Below, piece after piece: positions 49,803-58,712 of a DNA stretch of 64,000 nucleotides. Source of the DNA: JBHPGW01 sp042569785 (GTDB lineage: Bacteria > Planctomycetota > Phycisphaerae > Sedimentisphaerales > Anaerobacaceae); the NCBI GenBank assembly GCA_042569785.1, contig JBHPGW010000006.1, forward strand, positions 1-64,000, given 5' to 3'. Below the pieces are notes generated by a model that saw nothing but the letters and a program-made list of their open reading frames with translations, did not search any database and was not told the DNA's origin. Position 1 is the stretch's first letter; every line of letters starts with the position of its first letter. The translations under genes were made by a program, and so were the position numbers.

Positions 49803-51795
49803 CCGGACCAATTTGATAAAATCCACACCCCTTATCCTGTTCGAGAGGATACTGCTGGTGCTCTGTCTTGCGGTAATCTTCATTCGCACATTTTTTACAG
49901 AAAGCCCAAACGTTCAGGCATCCGATCTCCCGCTAGCGCTCGGTGACAATACTTTGACACTTGCCATCTCGGCGCTTTTGATATTCAGTTTTATTTCATG
50001 GCTTGTCCTGGCGGTTTTCAGCTCGGGCTTCTCGTACCGCTTTACAGGCATCGAATTACCCCTGGTAATTTTTATAGTCGCCTCTGCGATCGGTATATCC
50101 ATCGCCTCGAACGTCAGGGTCGCAATCAATGAGACGGTGACAATTATCGCGCCGATCTTCATGGCAATACTGCTGATACAACTGCTAAACACAAGGACAA
50201 AAATAAAAACCTGTCTCTACATCATCGCCTCACTTGGAATAATCTCAGCTATCTACTGCGCCGCACAGGTGCTCTTGCTAAACGATGTACTCATTCAAAA
50301 ATACCAAACGGACCCAAACAGTATTCTCGAACAATTTGCGATAAGAGCAGGTTCATTCCAGCAGATGCTCTTCGAGCACAGCCTGGCGTCAAGAGACGTT
50401 CGCGGCTTCTTCGTTACCGGCAACTCAGCGGGTTCTTTCGCGATACTGACATCGTTCGCTGCCTTTGCCCTGTTCATCCAGAACCGAAAGAACCCAAGAT
50501 CAAGATTGCGAACAAAATCACTGATACCAGCTATGATCGTACTCGTAAATATTCTCGGCCTTATACTCACCCACAGCAAAGGCGCCGCCGCCGCGTTTAC
50601 ACTGACTGCGGGAATGTGTGGCCTTTACTATTACTTTGGCTATTGGATAAGAGACCACAAAAAAACTGTCTTGATCGCCGTCTTGTTATTGTTCGTCATC
50701 GTTGTTACCGGCATTATCGCTTACGGTACTACTCACGACAGGCTACCGGGCGGCAATTCCACGCTGGTCAGGTGGCAGTACTGGAACAGTTCTGCTAAAA
50801 TGTACGCTGACAATTATCTCACCGGCATAGGGCCCGGCAACTTCGGTTACTACTATTCTCATTACAAGAACCCCGCGGCTCTGGAGACCGTAGCTGACCC
50901 GCATAATTTCCTGCTGGGGATAATCACCCAGTTCGGGCCTTTAGGGCTTGTGGCATTTCTCGCCGCTGTGTTTATACCACTTCTAAGGATATACTTTACC
51001 CGGTCAAGTCAAACCGACCCGCTCAACTCAACCAAGGCGATACTGTCGCTGTCGCTGTTAGGTTTTTTGCTTCATAACTGTGTTGACTTCGCCATCTTCG
51101 AGCCTGCGATCACAACCGTTTTCTGGACTCTGCTCGCCGTCATAATTGCTGCCGATCTCCAGATAAACCCGCGGGCTCAGGTAATCAAAACACCGTCAGT
51201 CCTTTTAAAAACCTCTACCGTTATTGGTGCCGTTGCGGCTGTCTGGTTGTATGTCACGTTCATTACCCCGGCACTCAAAGCAGGCGAAAAAATAGGCCAG
51301 ACAATAACCCAGCCTTTATTTACCAATACCATTTTGGAACAGGCCTCTGCGATCGATCCGCTGGATCCGATACCGTTTAATCTCAACGGCAGGAACTATC
51401 TGCAACAATACCACAGTTCGATCGATGGCGATGCGGCTTTGCTCGAAAAGGCCGCTGAGAATTTCCTGGCCGCTATCGAACGAAACAACGCGGATTTTAA
51501 GAATTACGAAAAACTAAGCCAAACTTATCAATTGCTTTGCCAAAACGAAAAAGCCTATGAATATGCCGCAAAAGCTGTCAAGCGATACCCGGGTTCTGCC
51601 AGATTGAGGATAGAACTGGCTCAATTAGCCGAAAGTTTAGGCAAAAATGACGTTGCGATACAGCAATATAAAAAAGCCGTACAGATAGAGGAAGCATACC
51701 GAGAGCAATTCAAAATAATGTATCCCGGCAAAAAAATATTCAGCAGGATAGGCGAACAAAAGTACCAAAAAGCAAAAATCGCGAGCGGCCATTAG
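49792..51795 (+). CDS. O-antigen ligase-like membrane protein with C-terminal TPRs
   Basis: A 667-residue protein with about twelve transmembrane helices (about 15-490) and the Wzy/WaaL region NSAGSFAILTSF, LTGIGPGNFGYYYSHYKNP, DPHNFLLGIITQFGPLGLVAF. Residues about 540-655 are TPR-like helical repeats (YEKLSQTYQLLCQNEKAYEYA; LRIELAQLAESLGKNDVAIQQYK). It probably polymerises or ligates surface glycan. It starts 10 bp inside the preceding sugar-transferase gene, implying a joint role. Confidence 0.8.
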   Translation: MPTDRTNLIKSTPLILFERILLVLCLAVIFIRTFFTESPNVQASDLPLALGDNTLTLAISALLIFSFISWLVLAVFSSGFSYRFTGIELPLVIFIVASAIGISIASNVRVAINETVTIIAPIFMAILLIQLLNTRTKIKTCLYIIASLGIISAIYCAAQVLLLNDVLIQKYQTDPNSILEQFAIRAGSFQQMLFEHSLASRDVRGFFVTGNSAGSFAILTSFAAFALFIQNRKNPRSRLRTKSLIPAMIVLVNILGLILTHSKGAAAAFTLTAGMCGLYYYFGYWIRDHKKTVLIAVLLLFVIVVTGIIAYGTTHDRLPGGNSTLVRWQYWNSSAKMYADNYLTGIGPGNFGYYYSHYKNPAALETVADPHNFLLGIITQFGPLGLVAFLAAVFIPLLRIYFTRSSQTDPLNSTKAILSLSLLGFLLHNCVDFAIFEPAITTVFWTLLAVIIAADLQINPRAQVIKTPSVLLKTSTVIGAVAAVWLYVTFITPALKAGEKIGQTITQPLFTNTILEQASAIDPLDPIPFNLNGRNYLQQYHSSIDGDAALLEKAAENFLAAIERNNADFKNYEKLSQTYQLLCQNEKAYEYAAKAVKRYPGSARLRIELAQLAESLGKNDVAIQQYKKAVQIEEAYREQFKIMYPGKKIFSRIGEQKYQKAKIASGH

Positions 51796-51806
51796 CGTAC
51801 AGCCGG

Positions 51807-53120
51807 TTAGTCTGGGGTTATCCTTGCTTTTACACTGTGCAGGTCGAAGCCTGGCATACCGCCTTTGTCTGTTAAGCTAATGATACGAATCGCCGACGCT
51901 TTGAAGGGCAGCGAGATATTATCGATGTCAATGCCGTATTGACAGGGACCTGAAACGTTGGTTCCCTTAGCTTTGAGTATACCCAGTGAGTATTGATTCT
52001 CGGCACCGTCGGTAAGCAGTATTTCAGCTTTTTCGCTGCAGGAGCCTATTTCAGATATAATTATATCGTCTCCGTACCCGTCAGTTATAGTACCGGGAAA
52101 TTTGAGTTCGACCCAACTGTTGTGGACCAAAGTAACCGCGTATAATCCGGATTTGCCAAGACCTGTTACCCACTGATCGGGGTTAACGGAGTGCGGATAA
52201 TCGCCACTGGCGTCCATTCCTTCCCAGCCCTCGCTGTCGGCATTGTAGAGCGCAATAAATGACGACGGATACTGGAACCTTTTTTGTACCTTTCTTGCGA
52301 TGAAACCAGCCTTGTCGGCATTGTGCCATTTTGATGCGTCCGTGATCTTTATATTGGGCACAGCAATGACTGCGATGGCAGCGGCTGTGATAAGGCTTAA
52401 GCCGAGTTTTGTTGTTAATGCTCCGATGATCGTGGCAGCCGGACCCACTTTGGCGGCTGTTGAGCTTACTGTTATGCTTGAGGCGGTCGCTTTTTCCGGG
52501 CTGGTAACCTGGGCGAATAAACCCAGAGCGATCAGGAATAATCCCTTACTGAACCCGCGATGAGCCAGGCGTTTTTTCAGCGATTGTTTTGCCCGGTAGA
52601 ACAGTACGCGACTCTGAAGTTCACTGGAATCTGTCATTGTGGCGATCTGGGCGTAAGATAGCTGCTCGAAGCATCGCAGGATCAGGATATTTCTGTAAGC
52701 CAGTTTCAACTGTTTCATCGCCTCGAAAACCGCGCCGGCCAGCTCCTTTTGCAAAGCCTTTGCCGGCCCGTCATTATCGTTTTTAAGCCCGGGAAATGAT
52801 GTTTTTTGCTTGTTGATAAGGGCTTGTTTTATGGATTTTTCGCGATGCTGAGTTCGGTAATGGTGCTGGGTCTTTCCCATCGCGGTCCTGAACAGCCACG
52901 CCCAGAAGGCGTTAGGGTGCTCTATTTGCAGTTTTTTTATCGATTTGACCATTTCAAGTAAAGTCTCCTGCGTAAGGTCTTGAGCTAACTCTTTGTCCAT
53001 AGTAAGCCGGTAGATGTACGCTAACACCTTATTCTCTGCCAGCTTTGCCAACTCGGTCATGGACTCATCGCTGCCAAGTTGAGCCTGGATAATCAAATTT
53101 TTTAAGTTATTATTTTCCAT
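51807..53120 (-). CDS. ECF-type sigma factor fused to membrane and C-terminal beta domain
   Basis: A 437-residue fusion. Residues about 1-170 are sigma region 2 (KELAQDLTQETLLEMVKSI; FWAWLFRTAM) and region 4 (KLAYRNILILRCFEQLSYAQIATMTDSSELQSRVLFYRAKQSLK). Two hydrophobic segments follow (about 180-195 FLIALGLFAQVTS and about 225-250 LGLSLITAAAIAVIAVP). The C-terminal about 180 residues are a beta-rich domain (WVELKFPGTITDGYGDDIII; AEILLTDGAENQYSLGIL; PFKASAIRIISL; MPGFDLHSV) found attached to other planctomycete proteins. The layout suggests a membrane-tethered sigma factor with an external domain. ATG 53120 is the first Met of the sigma domain; the upstream 56 codons are unlike protein. Confidence 0.8.
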   Translation of the reverse strand: MENNNLKNLIIQAQLGSDESMTELAKLAENKVLAYIYRLTMDKELAQDLTQETLLEMVKSIKKLQIEHPNAFWAWLFRTAMGKTQHHYRTQHREKSIKQALINKQKTSFPGLKNDNDGPAKALQKELAGAVFEAMKQLKLAYRNILILRCFEQLSYAQIATMTDSSELQSRVLFYRAKQSLKKRLAHRGFSKGLFLIALGLFAQVTSPEKATASSITVSSTAAKVGPAATIIGALTTKLGLSLITAAAIAVIAVPNIKITDASKWHNADKAGFIARKVQKRFQYPSSFIALYNADSEGWEGMDASGDYPHSVNPDQWVTGLGKSGLYAVTLVHNSWVELKFPGTITDGYGDDIIISEIGSCSEKAEILLTDGAENQYSLGILKAKGTNVSGPCQYGIDIDNISLPFKASAIRIISLTDKGGMPGFDLHSVKARITPD

Positions 53121-53273
53121 CACACGATCAAAAACTTCGGTCTTGGTTCTGAATATATAATCCCAGATTTTGCGATTTGTTACAGTTTTTTTGCAAAAAA
53201 AAATGAAAAAAATCAAACTTTGCTTGAAAAGTGTGAAATTTTGCGGTTTTTTAGGTTTTTTTCGCAAAAAACA

Positions 53274-53314
53274 TTGACAATTACGCACGATACACTACTA
53301 ATAGAGTAGGAATA
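53274..53314 (+). promoter_or_regulatory. Promoter and IscR-like operator of the sulfur/Fe-S operon
   Basis: TTGACA (53274-53279), a 17-bp spacer and ACTAAT (53297-53302). A CTACT-AATAG-AGTAG inverted repeat (53295-53309) covers the -10. The wider 25 bp at 53290-53314 match about 17 of 25 positions of the E. coli IscR type 1 consensus (ATASYYGACTRWWWYAGTCRRSTAT). This fits autorepression by the Rrf2 protein encoded next. Confidence 0.6.
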
Positions 53315-53328
53315 CCGAGAGCTTTATT

Positions 53329-53763
53329 ATGAGATTATCTACGCGAACAAGATACGGGATTCGGGCGGTCCTGGAATTGGCCCGGAATTATGGTAACGGC
53401 CCTTTGCAGATTAAGACTATAGCGGCCAGGCAGAAACTCTCGCCTAAGTATCTCGAGCAGTTAATGGCGACCCTGAAATCAGCCGGTATCGTCAGAAGTA
53501 TTCGAGGCTCTAAGGGCGGCTATATTCTTGCCAGGCCCCCTGAAGAGATCAAGGTTAGCCAGTGCTTCGATTGTTTAGAAGGGCGTGTGATTACAATCGA
53601 GTGTGTTACGGACAACAATTACTGTTCGCGTATGGACGGTTGCGTTGCCCGCGGGCTTTGGACTCAGGTTCAAAATGCCGTTATGAACGTTCTCGAATCG
53701 ATGACGCTCAAGGATCTTGTGGACAAAGCAAAGAAAGGCAAGGCATTGAATTATAGCATTTAG
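53329..53763 (+). CDS. Rrf2-family regulator, IscR-like
   Basis: A 144-residue winged-helix protein: MRLSTRTRYGIRAVLELARNYG, KTIAARQKLSPKYLEQLMATLKSAGIVRSIRGSKGGYILARPPEEI match Rrf2/IscR. Three Cys in the cluster-binding position (C-x6-C-x5-C, in ECVTDNNYCSRMDGC) resemble the IscR ligands with one extra residue in the first gap, and another pair lies upstream (QCFDC). It probably senses Fe-S or cysteine status and controls this operon through the palindrome at 53290-53314. Confidence 0.88.
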   Translation: MRLSTRTRYGIRAVLELARNYGNGPLQIKTIAARQKLSPKYLEQLMATLKSAGIVRSIRGSKGGYILARPPEEIKVSQCFDCLEGRVITIECVTDNNYCSRMDGCVARGLWTQVQNAVMNVLESMTLKDLVDKAKKGKALNYSI

Positions 53764-53780
53764 TTATCAGATGAGATTTT

Positions 53781-54698
53781 ATGATGGGTAATAATTTGTC
53801 CAATGATAAGATAGAGCGGGTAGTTCGAGAAATTGCTGATACTTACAAGGGCGATTCCGGTATCAATTTTATTGACGTCTCCAATCTCCCTGTTCGCGAT
53901 AAGATACTTGAAATTCTCGAATTGTTTTTTGAGATACTTTTTCCGGGCTATACCGGCAAAAAAGCGATCACCAAATCAAATATCAATTTTATCGTTGGCG
54001 ATATTCTTTCCCAGGTTGTAAAGGGGCTTTGCGAACAGGTAGAAAGGGCTTACGAACACGCGTGCAGGATAAAAAAATGTGACCAGTGTGACTGTAAGTC
54101 AAAGGCCGAAGAGTCTGTTGAGCATCTGCTAAAACAACTGCCCACGATCAGGCAAATGCTGAAAACGGATGTTGGCGCCGCTTTTGATGGAGACCCGGCC
54201 GCAAAGTCCTATGAAGAAATAGTTATAAGCTATCCGTGTATAATGGCGATCACAACGTACCGGATCGCGCATGAACTGTATCTAAAAGAAGTGCCCTTGA
54301 TACCGAGAATAATGAGTGAATGCGCTCATTCGGTAACAGGGATCGATATTCATCCCGGGGCAAAGATAGGCAGGAGGTTCTTTATCGATCACGGAACCGG
54401 TGTTGTGATCGGCGAAACCTCTGTCATAGGCGACAACGTAAAGATATATCAGGGTACAACGCTCGGCGCAATGAGCTTTCCGAAAGATGAACGAGGCAGG
54501 ATAATCAAAGGCGGTAAAAGACATCCAACTATAGAGAACAACGTAACTATTTATGCCGAAGCTACGATACTTGGCGATATTACTATCGGGGCAGGCAGTA
54601 TAATCGGCGGTAACGTCTGGGTCAAGCAGTCGGTGCCCGCTGGTGTTACCGTCAGTACCCCAAATGCGGAATTGGTTTTCAGGAAAAACGATAAATGA
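53781..54698 (+). CDS. cysE: Serine O-acetyltransferase
   Basis: Makes O-acetylserine, the carbon acceptor for cysteine synthesis. The 305-residue protein has a long N-terminal helical domain (about 1-165, with a Cys-rich CRIKKCDQCDCKS patch) and a left-handed beta-helix acyltransferase (about 185-305: SVTGIDIHPGAKIGRRFFIDHGTG, VIGETSVIGDNVKIYQGTTLG, HPTIENNVTIYAEATILG). The catalytic His/Asp of the ASF family are in IDIHPGA and IDHGTG. Its stop overlaps the nadA start by 4 bp. Confidence 0.92.
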   Translation: MMGNNLSNDKIERVVREIADTYKGDSGINFIDVSNLPVRDKILEILELFFEILFPGYTGKKAITKSNINFIVGDILSQVVKGLCEQVERAYEHACRIKKCDQCDCKSKAEESVEHLLKQLPTIRQMLKTDVGAAFDGDPAAKSYEEIVISYPCIMAITTYRIAHELYLKEVPLIPRIMSECAHSVTGIDIHPGAKIGRRFFIDHGTGVVIGETSVIGDNVKIYQGTTLGAMSFPKDERGRIIKGGKRHPTIENNVTIYAEATILGDITIGAGSIIGGNVWVKQSVPAGVTVSTPNAELVFRKNDK

Positions 54699-55612
54699 GT
54701 AAGCAGTTGATACAAAAAATAGAACAACTCAGGAAGCGGCGTAACGCGGTTATTTTGGCGCATAATTATCAGCCCGGCGAGATACAGGATTTGGCCGACT
54801 TTTGCGGAGACTCGCTGGGCTTGAGTATAAAGGCCGCGGAAACCGAAGCTGATGTAATAGTTTTTTGCGGTGTGATCTTTATGGCAGAGACCGCGGCTAT
54901 TTTGTCACCGAAAAAAACCGTACTGATGCCAGATAAACAGGCAGGCTGTCCAATGGCCGATATGATAACCGCGGAACAGTTGAGCGAATTGAAGGCTAAG
55001 CATCCAGACGCTTTGGTGGTTTGTTATGTCAATAGTTCCGCTGACGTTAAGGCCCAAAGTGACTACTGCTGTACCAGTGCCAATGCGATAGAAGTTGTAG
55101 AGTCTTTGCCGGCAGACAAAAATATCATCTTTGTACCGGACAAGTATCTCGGTCAGTTTGCTGCCAAAAAAACCGGACGGGATCTTATTTTCTGGCCCGG
55201 CTATTGTCCGACTCATGTTTACATAACCGATGACGATATACTAAAAGCAAAAGAACAATACCCGGAAGCCGTCGTGATGTGCCATCCGGAATGTACCGAA
55301 CCGGTCAAAGAACTTTCTGACCAGATATTGAGTACCGGACAAATGCTCAAATTTGCGTCTCAAAATAAGCAGGGACAATTTATAGTGGCTACTGAAAAGG
55401 GTATCATTCACACTTTAAAGAAACAAAACCCAAACGCTGAATTTATACCGGCCACCGAAAGAGCCATTTGTCCCAATATGAAAAAGATAACACTGGAAAA
55501 AGTTCTCTTCTCGCTTGAGGATATGCAGCACGAAATAAGCGTCCCGGAGGAAATAAGCGAAAAAGCTAAAGAGGCACTTGATAGAATGGTGGCGATTCTG
55601 CCTTCGAGGTAG
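54695..55612 (+). CDS. nadA: Quinolinate synthase A
   Basis: A 4Fe-4S enzyme condensing iminoaspartate with dihydroxyacetone phosphate for NAD synthesis. The 305 residues show AHNYQPGEIQDLADFCGDSLGL, CGVIFMAETAAIL, the cluster Cys contexts DKQAGCPMADM, CHPECTEPV and ERAICPNMKKITLEK, and the PCPTHVYI-like CPTHVYITDDDI. Being an Fe-S protein, it fits inside an operon that also makes clusters. No nadB or nadC is adjacent. Confidence 0.95.
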   Translation: MSKQLIQKIEQLRKRRNAVILAHNYQPGEIQDLADFCGDSLGLSIKAAETEADVIVFCGVIFMAETAAILSPKKTVLMPDKQAGCPMADMITAEQLSELKAKHPDALVVCYVNSSADVKAQSDYCCTSANAIEVVESLPADKNIIFVPDKYLGQFAAKKTGRDLIFWPGYCPTHVYITDDDILKAKEQYPEAVVMCHPECTEPVKELSDQILSTGQMLKFASQNKQGQFIVATEKGIIHTLKKQNPNAEFIPATERAICPNMKKITLEKVLFSLEDMQHEISVPEEISEKAKEALDRMVAILPSR

Positions 55613-55614
55613 CA

Positions 55615-57417
55615 ATGACAAACAGTAAAGAAAATTCGGTCGGGCTTGTTCGTACCCAAAAGCTGCGCGTGGTTACGGCGGATGAGCCTCTAAGGCTGCA
55701 GTGCGGAAAGAGTCTTGCGCCTATAGACGTCGCCTATGAGACATACGGTACGCTTAACGAGGCGGGTGACAATGTCATATTGATCTGTCACGCTCTTAGC
55801 GGCAGTGCTCACGTGGCCGGATATAACAGCGAAGAGGATAAAAAACCCGGCTGGTGGGATATTATGGTTGGCCCTGGTAAAGGTATCGATACCGATAAAT
55901 ATTTTGTTGTCTGCTCGAATTTTCTCGGCGGATGCAGCGGGACTACCGGGCCTTGTTCGGTCAATCCTGCCACGGGAAAACGCTATGGACTGGACTTTCC
56001 GATCATAACCATCTCAGACATGGTCAGGCTTCAGAAGCTGCTGCTCGATAAGTTGGGTGTAAAACAGGTTCTGGCAGCTATAGGCGGTTCGGTCGGAGGA
56101 ATGCAGGTACTGCAGTGGGCGATCGAATACCCCGATTTTGTCAAGGCAGCCATTCCCATTGCGACAACAAGTCACCTCGGTGCTCAGTCGATAGCTTTTG
56201 ACGCGGTCGGACGCAGCGCGATACTGGGTGACCCAAATTTTTGCGATGGTAACTATAATGATGATAAAGGCCCTGGAAGGGGGCTTGGTATCGCAAGGAT
56301 GATCGGCCATATCACGTATCTTTCCGAAGAAGGAATGCGTGAGAAATTTGGTCGTCAACTGCGTAACTCCGAGCGGTACAGTTATGAATTCAACCCTGAG
56401 TTTTCTGTTGAAACATATCTTAACTATCAAGGCCAAAGCTTTGTCGAAAGGTTCGACGCCAACAGTTATCTATACATAACCAAGGCCGCCGATTATTTCG
56501 ATCTTAACAAGGACTATGGCTCTCTCAACAAGGCTTTTGCCAATGTACAGAGCAGGTTCCTCGTAATAAGTTTCGCCAGCGACTGGCTTTTCACGCCGGC
56601 CCAATCAAAAGCTGTTGTTGGCGCATTGGTCGCGAATGGCAAAGATATAAGCTATTGTGATGTCGACTCACCTTACGGCCATGACGCTTTTTTACTGGAA
56701 CCGAAAACACTCGGCTCTTTAATTTCAGGCTTTCTCGATGCCACATACGCAGGAGATAAAGGCCAGCCGATCGATCCGTCCGGTTCCCCTGTCCGGAACC
56801 AACCAAAAAATACCAGGTCAGTTACACATACCCGTATCGATTATGAAGTGATAGAATCATTGATAGCCCCTGACAGCACCGTTCTTGATATTGGCTGCGG
56901 TGACGGTGAATTGCTTGCGAAACTCACCGCTGACAAGAATATAAAAGGTGAAGGTATCGAGCTGGAAGAGGATCTTATTTTAGCCGGCGTCAATCGAGGT
57001 ACTTCGATTATCCAGCACAACGTCGAGCAGGGCCTGAGTAATTATGCTGACAAAAGTTATGACTACGTAATACTATCACAGACTGTCCAGACGGTTAAAG
57101 ATACTAAGAAGGTTTTGCAGGAATTGCTGAGGGTTGGCAGAAAAGTAATTGTAAGCTTTCCAAATTTCGCGCATTGGAAATGTCGAGCGCAGTTGTTTTT
57201 TACAGGTGTCGCCCCGGTAACAAAGCAGTTGCCGTTCAGGTGGTACAATTCCCCGAACATACATTGCCTGTCAATGAAGGATTTCGACAGATTCTGCGAA
57301 AAATTGGGCGCGCGGATAGAAAACAGGATTCCGCTGGTAAAAACTCGATCCAGACCTATAAGATTTGCCCCTAATCTTTTCGCCGAACAGGTAATTTATT
57401 TAACGAGCAAGGAGTAG
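55615..57417 (+). CDS. metX: Homoserine O-acetyltransferase fused to MetW methyltransferase-like domain
   Basis: A 600-residue fusion. Residues about 1-385 are MetX (alpha/beta hydrolase): VILICHALSGSAHVAGY, AAIGGSVGGMQVLQWAI (nucleophile context GGSVGGMQ), GLGIARMIGHITY and the catalytic DSPYGHDAFLLE. Residues about 400-600 are MetW: VLDIGCGDGELLAKL, SYDYVILSQTVQTV, SFPNFAHWKCRAQLFFTG and PFRWYNSPNIH. In proteobacteria MetX and MetW are separate neighbouring genes and MetW activates MetX. Here they are one chain. Start has GAGGTAG upstream. Supplies O-acetylhomoserine to MetY downstream. Confidence 0.95.
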   Translation: MTNSKENSVGLVRTQKLRVVTADEPLRLQCGKSLAPIDVAYETYGTLNEAGDNVILICHALSGSAHVAGYNSEEDKKPGWWDIMVGPGKGIDTDKYFVVCSNFLGGCSGTTGPCSVNPATGKRYGLDFPIITISDMVRLQKLLLDKLGVKQVLAAIGGSVGGMQVLQWAIEYPDFVKAAIPIATTSHLGAQSIAFDAVGRSAILGDPNFCDGNYNDDKGPGRGLGIARMIGHITYLSEEGMREKFGRQLRNSERYSYEFNPEFSVETYLNYQGQSFVERFDANSYLYITKAADYFDLNKDYGSLNKAFANVQSRFLVISFASDWLFTPAQSKAVVGALVANGKDISYCDVDSPYGHDAFLLEPKTLGSLISGFLDATYAGDKGQPIDPSGSPVRNQPKNTRSVTHTRIDYEVIESLIAPDSTVLDIGCGDGELLAKLTADKNIKGEGIELEEDLILAGVNRGTSIIQHNVEQGLSNYADKSYDYVILSQTVQTVKDTKKVLQELLRVGRKVIVSFPNFAHWKCRAQLFFTGVAPVTKQLPFRWYNSPNIHCLSMKDFDRFCEKLGARIENRIPLVKTRSRPIRFAPNLFAEQVIYLTSKE

Positions 57418-57419
57418 AA

Positions 57420-58691
57420 ATGGAAAACGATTATCATTTGGACACGTTGGCGTTACATGCGGGCCAGCAGGTAGACAGCGATACATTGAGCCGAGCGGTG
57501 CCTATCTATCAGACCAGCAGTTATTGTTTTAAGGACACCGATCATGCCGGCAATTTATTTGCGTTAAAGGAATTCGGAAATATTTACACCAGGCTGATGA
57601 ATCCGACGACGGATGTTTTAGAAAAACGCCTGGCAGCGATGGAAGGCGCAGTTGCCGGCCTGGGCTTTAGTTCCGGAATGGCGGCTATAACAACCGGTAT
57701 CCTGAATATATGCAGGGCGGGTCAGCATATCGTTTCATCTAATTCACTTTATGGAGGGACCGTTACCCTGTTCAGCCAGACGTTTCCGAAGCTCGGTATT
57801 GAGGTTACATTTGTTGACCCAAAGGATCCGCAGAATTTCGCTGACGCGATCAAGGACAATACACGTCTGATCTACATCGAGTCTATAGGTAATCCGAAAA
57901 ATGATATTCTGCAATACGAAGATATCGTCAAGATCGCTCACGATAACGCAATGCCGGTAATGTGCGACAATACCGTTACCAGCCCCATACTGTTTCGCCC
58001 GATCGAGTATGGTATTGATATTGTAGTTCACAGTTGCACCAAGTTCATCGGCGGTCACGGCACGAGTATCGGCGGCGCCCTTATCGATTCCGGCAAGTTC
58101 AACTGGGACAACGGGCGATACCCCGAACTCACCGAGCCTGATCCGAGTTATCACGGCGTGCAGTACGTAGAAAGCTTTGGCGGGCTGGCTTATATAATCA
58201 AGGCAAGGACACAGTTCCTGCGGGACATGGGCGCATGTATGTCACCATTTAACGCGTTTCTGTTCCTGCAGGGCCTGGAGACACTGCATCTGCGTATGCC
58301 AAGACATTGCGAAAACGCTTTAAAGCTGGCACAATGGCTCGAAAAACAAGATTCGGTTACCTGGGTCAATTACCCAGGCCTGAAATCGCATCCGGACTAC
58401 AAGCTGGCAAAGAAGTACCTGCCGAAAGGTCAAGGTGCTATTTTAGGTTTTGGCGTTAAAGGCGGCAAAAAGGCTGGTATCAGGTTTATCAACGCTGTTA
58501 AACTGGCAAGTCATCTGGCCAATATCGGAGACAGCAAAACATTAGTGATCCACCCATCGAGTACAACCCATCAACAGCTAAGCGACAAAGAACAACTTGC
58601 AGCCGGAGTCACACCAGATTATATTAGAGTCTCAACAGGAACCGAATACATCGATGACATAATCGCCGACTTCGACCAGGCCCTGAAATAA
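57420..58691 (+). CDS. metY: O-acetylhomoserine sulfhydrylase / methionine gamma-lyase family
   Basis: PLP enzyme of the Cys/Met metabolism family, 423 residues. Seen: ALHAGQQVDSDTLSRAVPIYQTSSYCF, NIYTRLMNPTTDVLEKRLAAMEGA, GFSSGMAAI, and the PLP lysine in VHSCTKFIGGHGTSIGG, with the C-terminal STTHQQLS substrate loop. The context after metX-metW favours direct sulfhydrylation to homocysteine. AAGGAG lies before the ATG; start is 2 bp after the metX stop. Confidence 0.92.
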   Translation: MENDYHLDTLALHAGQQVDSDTLSRAVPIYQTSSYCFKDTDHAGNLFALKEFGNIYTRLMNPTTDVLEKRLAAMEGAVAGLGFSSGMAAITTGILNICRAGQHIVSSNSLYGGTVTLFSQTFPKLGIEVTFVDPKDPQNFADAIKDNTRLIYIESIGNPKNDILQYEDIVKIAHDNAMPVMCDNTVTSPILFRPIEYGIDIVVHSCTKFIGGHGTSIGGALIDSGKFNWDNGRYPELTEPDPSYHGVQYVESFGGLAYIIKARTQFLRDMGACMSPFNAFLFLQGLETLHLRMPRHCENALKLAQWLEKQDSVTWVNYPGLKSHPDYKLAKKYLPKGQGAILGFGVKGGKKAGIRFINAVKLASHLANIGDSKTLVIHPSSTTHQQLSDKEQLAAGVTPDYIRVSTGTEYIDDIIADFDQALK

Positions 58692-58712
58692 GAAAACTAA
58701 AAACTATTACTA
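58692..58712 (+). repeat. Heptanucleotide array before nifU
   Basis: GAAAACT, AAAAACT, ATTACTA, ending at the nifU ATG (58712). It replaces any visible Shine-Dalgarno in that gap. Confidence 0.45.

Noticed and set aside
51807..53288. Longer start for the sigma fusion at 53288
   Set aside because: The extra 56 codons lie in AT-rich promoter-like sequence and give a Phe/Lys-rich stretch unlike the sigma N-terminus.
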